Under the pieces are notes generated by a model, which worked only from the letters and a program-made list of their open reading frames with translations, searched no databases and was not told the origin of the DNA. A program made the translations under genes and the position numbers. DNA of 5,886 nucleotides, taken from the NCBI GenBank assembly GCA_003641545.1, contig QNAU01000085.1:1-5886 (forward strand). Direction: 5' to 3'. This document shows positions 5,228-5,886 of this stretch, one piece after another. Source of the stretch: Thermotoga sp. (GTDB lineage Bacteria; Thermotogota; Thermotogae; B21-G9). Numbering within the stretch: the first letter of the stretch is position 1; every line of letters begins with the position of its first letter.

Positions 5228-5886
5228 ACGAGATACTGTGGTTTCTCTTCATGCTTTTGGATTTCTCGATCGTGATTCTGATATTCCGTCTGTTCAGGAA
5301 AGAAGGGTTGTACGCCATGATCGTGATGAGCATAATAGTATGCAACATACAGGTTGTGAAAATTGTGAAACTCCTTGGAATGACCGCAACACTTGGAAAT
5401 GTCCTCTACGGCTCGATATTCTTCTCAACGGACCTTTTGAGTGAAGTGTACGGAAGAAAGGACGCCAAGAAAGGTGTTATGATGGGCTTTTTCACCTTGA
5501 TAGTCATGATGATCTACATGAAGATCGCCCTGATCTTCAAACCTGATCCTTCGGATTTTTCACAACCTCATCTTGAAGGTATATTCAACGTGATGCCAAG
5601 AATCGTCATCGCCAGCTTGACAGCTTACATAGTTTCGCAGCTCCATGATGTGTGGGCTTTCCATTTCTGGAAAAGCAGAACCAAAGGAAGATTCCTCTGG
5701 CTCAGGAACAATTTTTCCACGATGGTCAGTCAATTCATAGATTCGGTGATATTCTGTTCAATTGCTTTCATGGGGTTGTTCTCACCCAGAACATGGTGGG
5801 ATATCCTCTTAACAACTTACATCCTGAAATTCCTTGTTGCCTTGTTCGACACACCCTTCATATACGTGGGAAGATACATGGCTGAA
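5224..5886 (+). CDS. Queuosine precursor transporter (YhhQ/VUT family, DUF165), C terminus cut by window edge
   Basis: 221 codons are visible and still open at the right edge. The protein is very hydrophobic, with membrane segments near residues 4-23, 28-48, 84-106, 122-142, 168-185 and 193-215, plus a shorter hydrophobic stretch at 58-71. Family landmarks are in order: GNVLYGSIFFSTDLLSEVYG (58-77), SQLHDVWAF (138-146), WLRNNFSTMVSQFIDS (159-174) and a final helix TTYILKFLVALFDTPF (197-212). These match YhhQ of E. coli, which imports the 7-deazaguanine precursors preQ0/preQ1 used to make queuosine in tRNA. E. coli YhhQ is about 220 residues, so only a short tail is probably missing. The ATG overlaps the thrB stop (ATGA). 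Substrate specificity (preQ0, preQ1, queuine or other) cannot be read from sequence. Confidence 0.88.
   Translation, partial: MNEILWFLFMLLDFSIVILIFRLFRKEGLYAMIVMSIIVCNIQVVKIVKLLGMTATLGNVLYGSIFFSTDLLSEVYGRKDAKKGVMMGFFTLIVMMIYMKIALIFKPDPSDFSQPHLEGIFNVMPRIVIASLTAYIVSQLHDVWAFHFWKSRTKGRFLWLRNNFSTMVSQFIDSVIFCSIAFMGLFSPRTWWDILLTTYILKFLVALFDTPFIYVGRYMAE

Noticed and set aside
5652..5885. Plus-strand open frame of 77 codons inside the membrane-transporter gene
   Set aside because: It is out of frame with the YhhQ-family product, whose conserved motifs continue through the region without interruption.

Overview
The window looks like chromosomal DNA from a thermophilic bacterium, most likely a member of the Thermotogota. 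This is inferred, not proven. The signs are moderate GC with many AGA/AGG arginine codons, Lys/Glu/Ile-rich proteins, strong GGAGGTGA-type Shine-Dalgarno sites, TTG and GTG starts, genes packed with 4-bp ATGA overlaps, and a compact thrC-thrB pair near ABC-2 transporter genes. No mobile element, CRISPR array, tRNA, rRNA or factor-independent terminator was recognised.

There are two divergent transcription units around a regulatory gap of about 185 bp (3116-3300). The leftward unit (minus strand, 3115 down to the left edge) encodes, in order: a DUF2089 zinc-ribbon/helix-turn-helix protein, a DUF4097 beta-repeat protein, an ABC-2 ATPase, an ABC-2 permease, and the first 43 residues of a nitrilase-superfamily (carbon-nitrogen) hydrolase. 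Neighbouring genes overlap or lie within 7 bp of each other, so they are probably co-transcribed. The likely logic is that a small DNA-binding protein controls expression, the DUF4097 protein senses or scaffolds, and the one-ATPase/one-permease exporter acts at the membrane. This resembles the LiaX/YvlB-type cell-envelope response modules of Gram-positive bacteria. The regulator and the DUF4097 protein both end in the same kind of short helical hairpin (ILE...G.(I/L)S...A...L..L), which suggests they may bind each other.

The rightward unit (plus strand, 3301 to the right edge) encodes threonine synthase (ThrC), homoserine kinase (ThrB) and a YhhQ/VUT-family membrane protein that is probably a queuosine-precursor transporter, cut by the window edge. 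ThrB phosphorylates homoserine and ThrC converts the product to threonine. The transporter gene overlaps thrB by 4 bp and so appears translationally coupled, although its presumed role (7-deazaguanine salvage for tRNA modification) is unrelated to threonine.

The gap holds two possible leftward promoters, a pair of TTTTTTGGAA direct repeats 21 bp apart (two helical turns), a pair of ACCCGCGA repeats 14 bp apart, and a short AACGA-N5-TCGTT palindrome. These are candidate operators for one or both units. The regulator's true start is most likely a TTG at 3115, not one of the upstream ATGs in the same frame.
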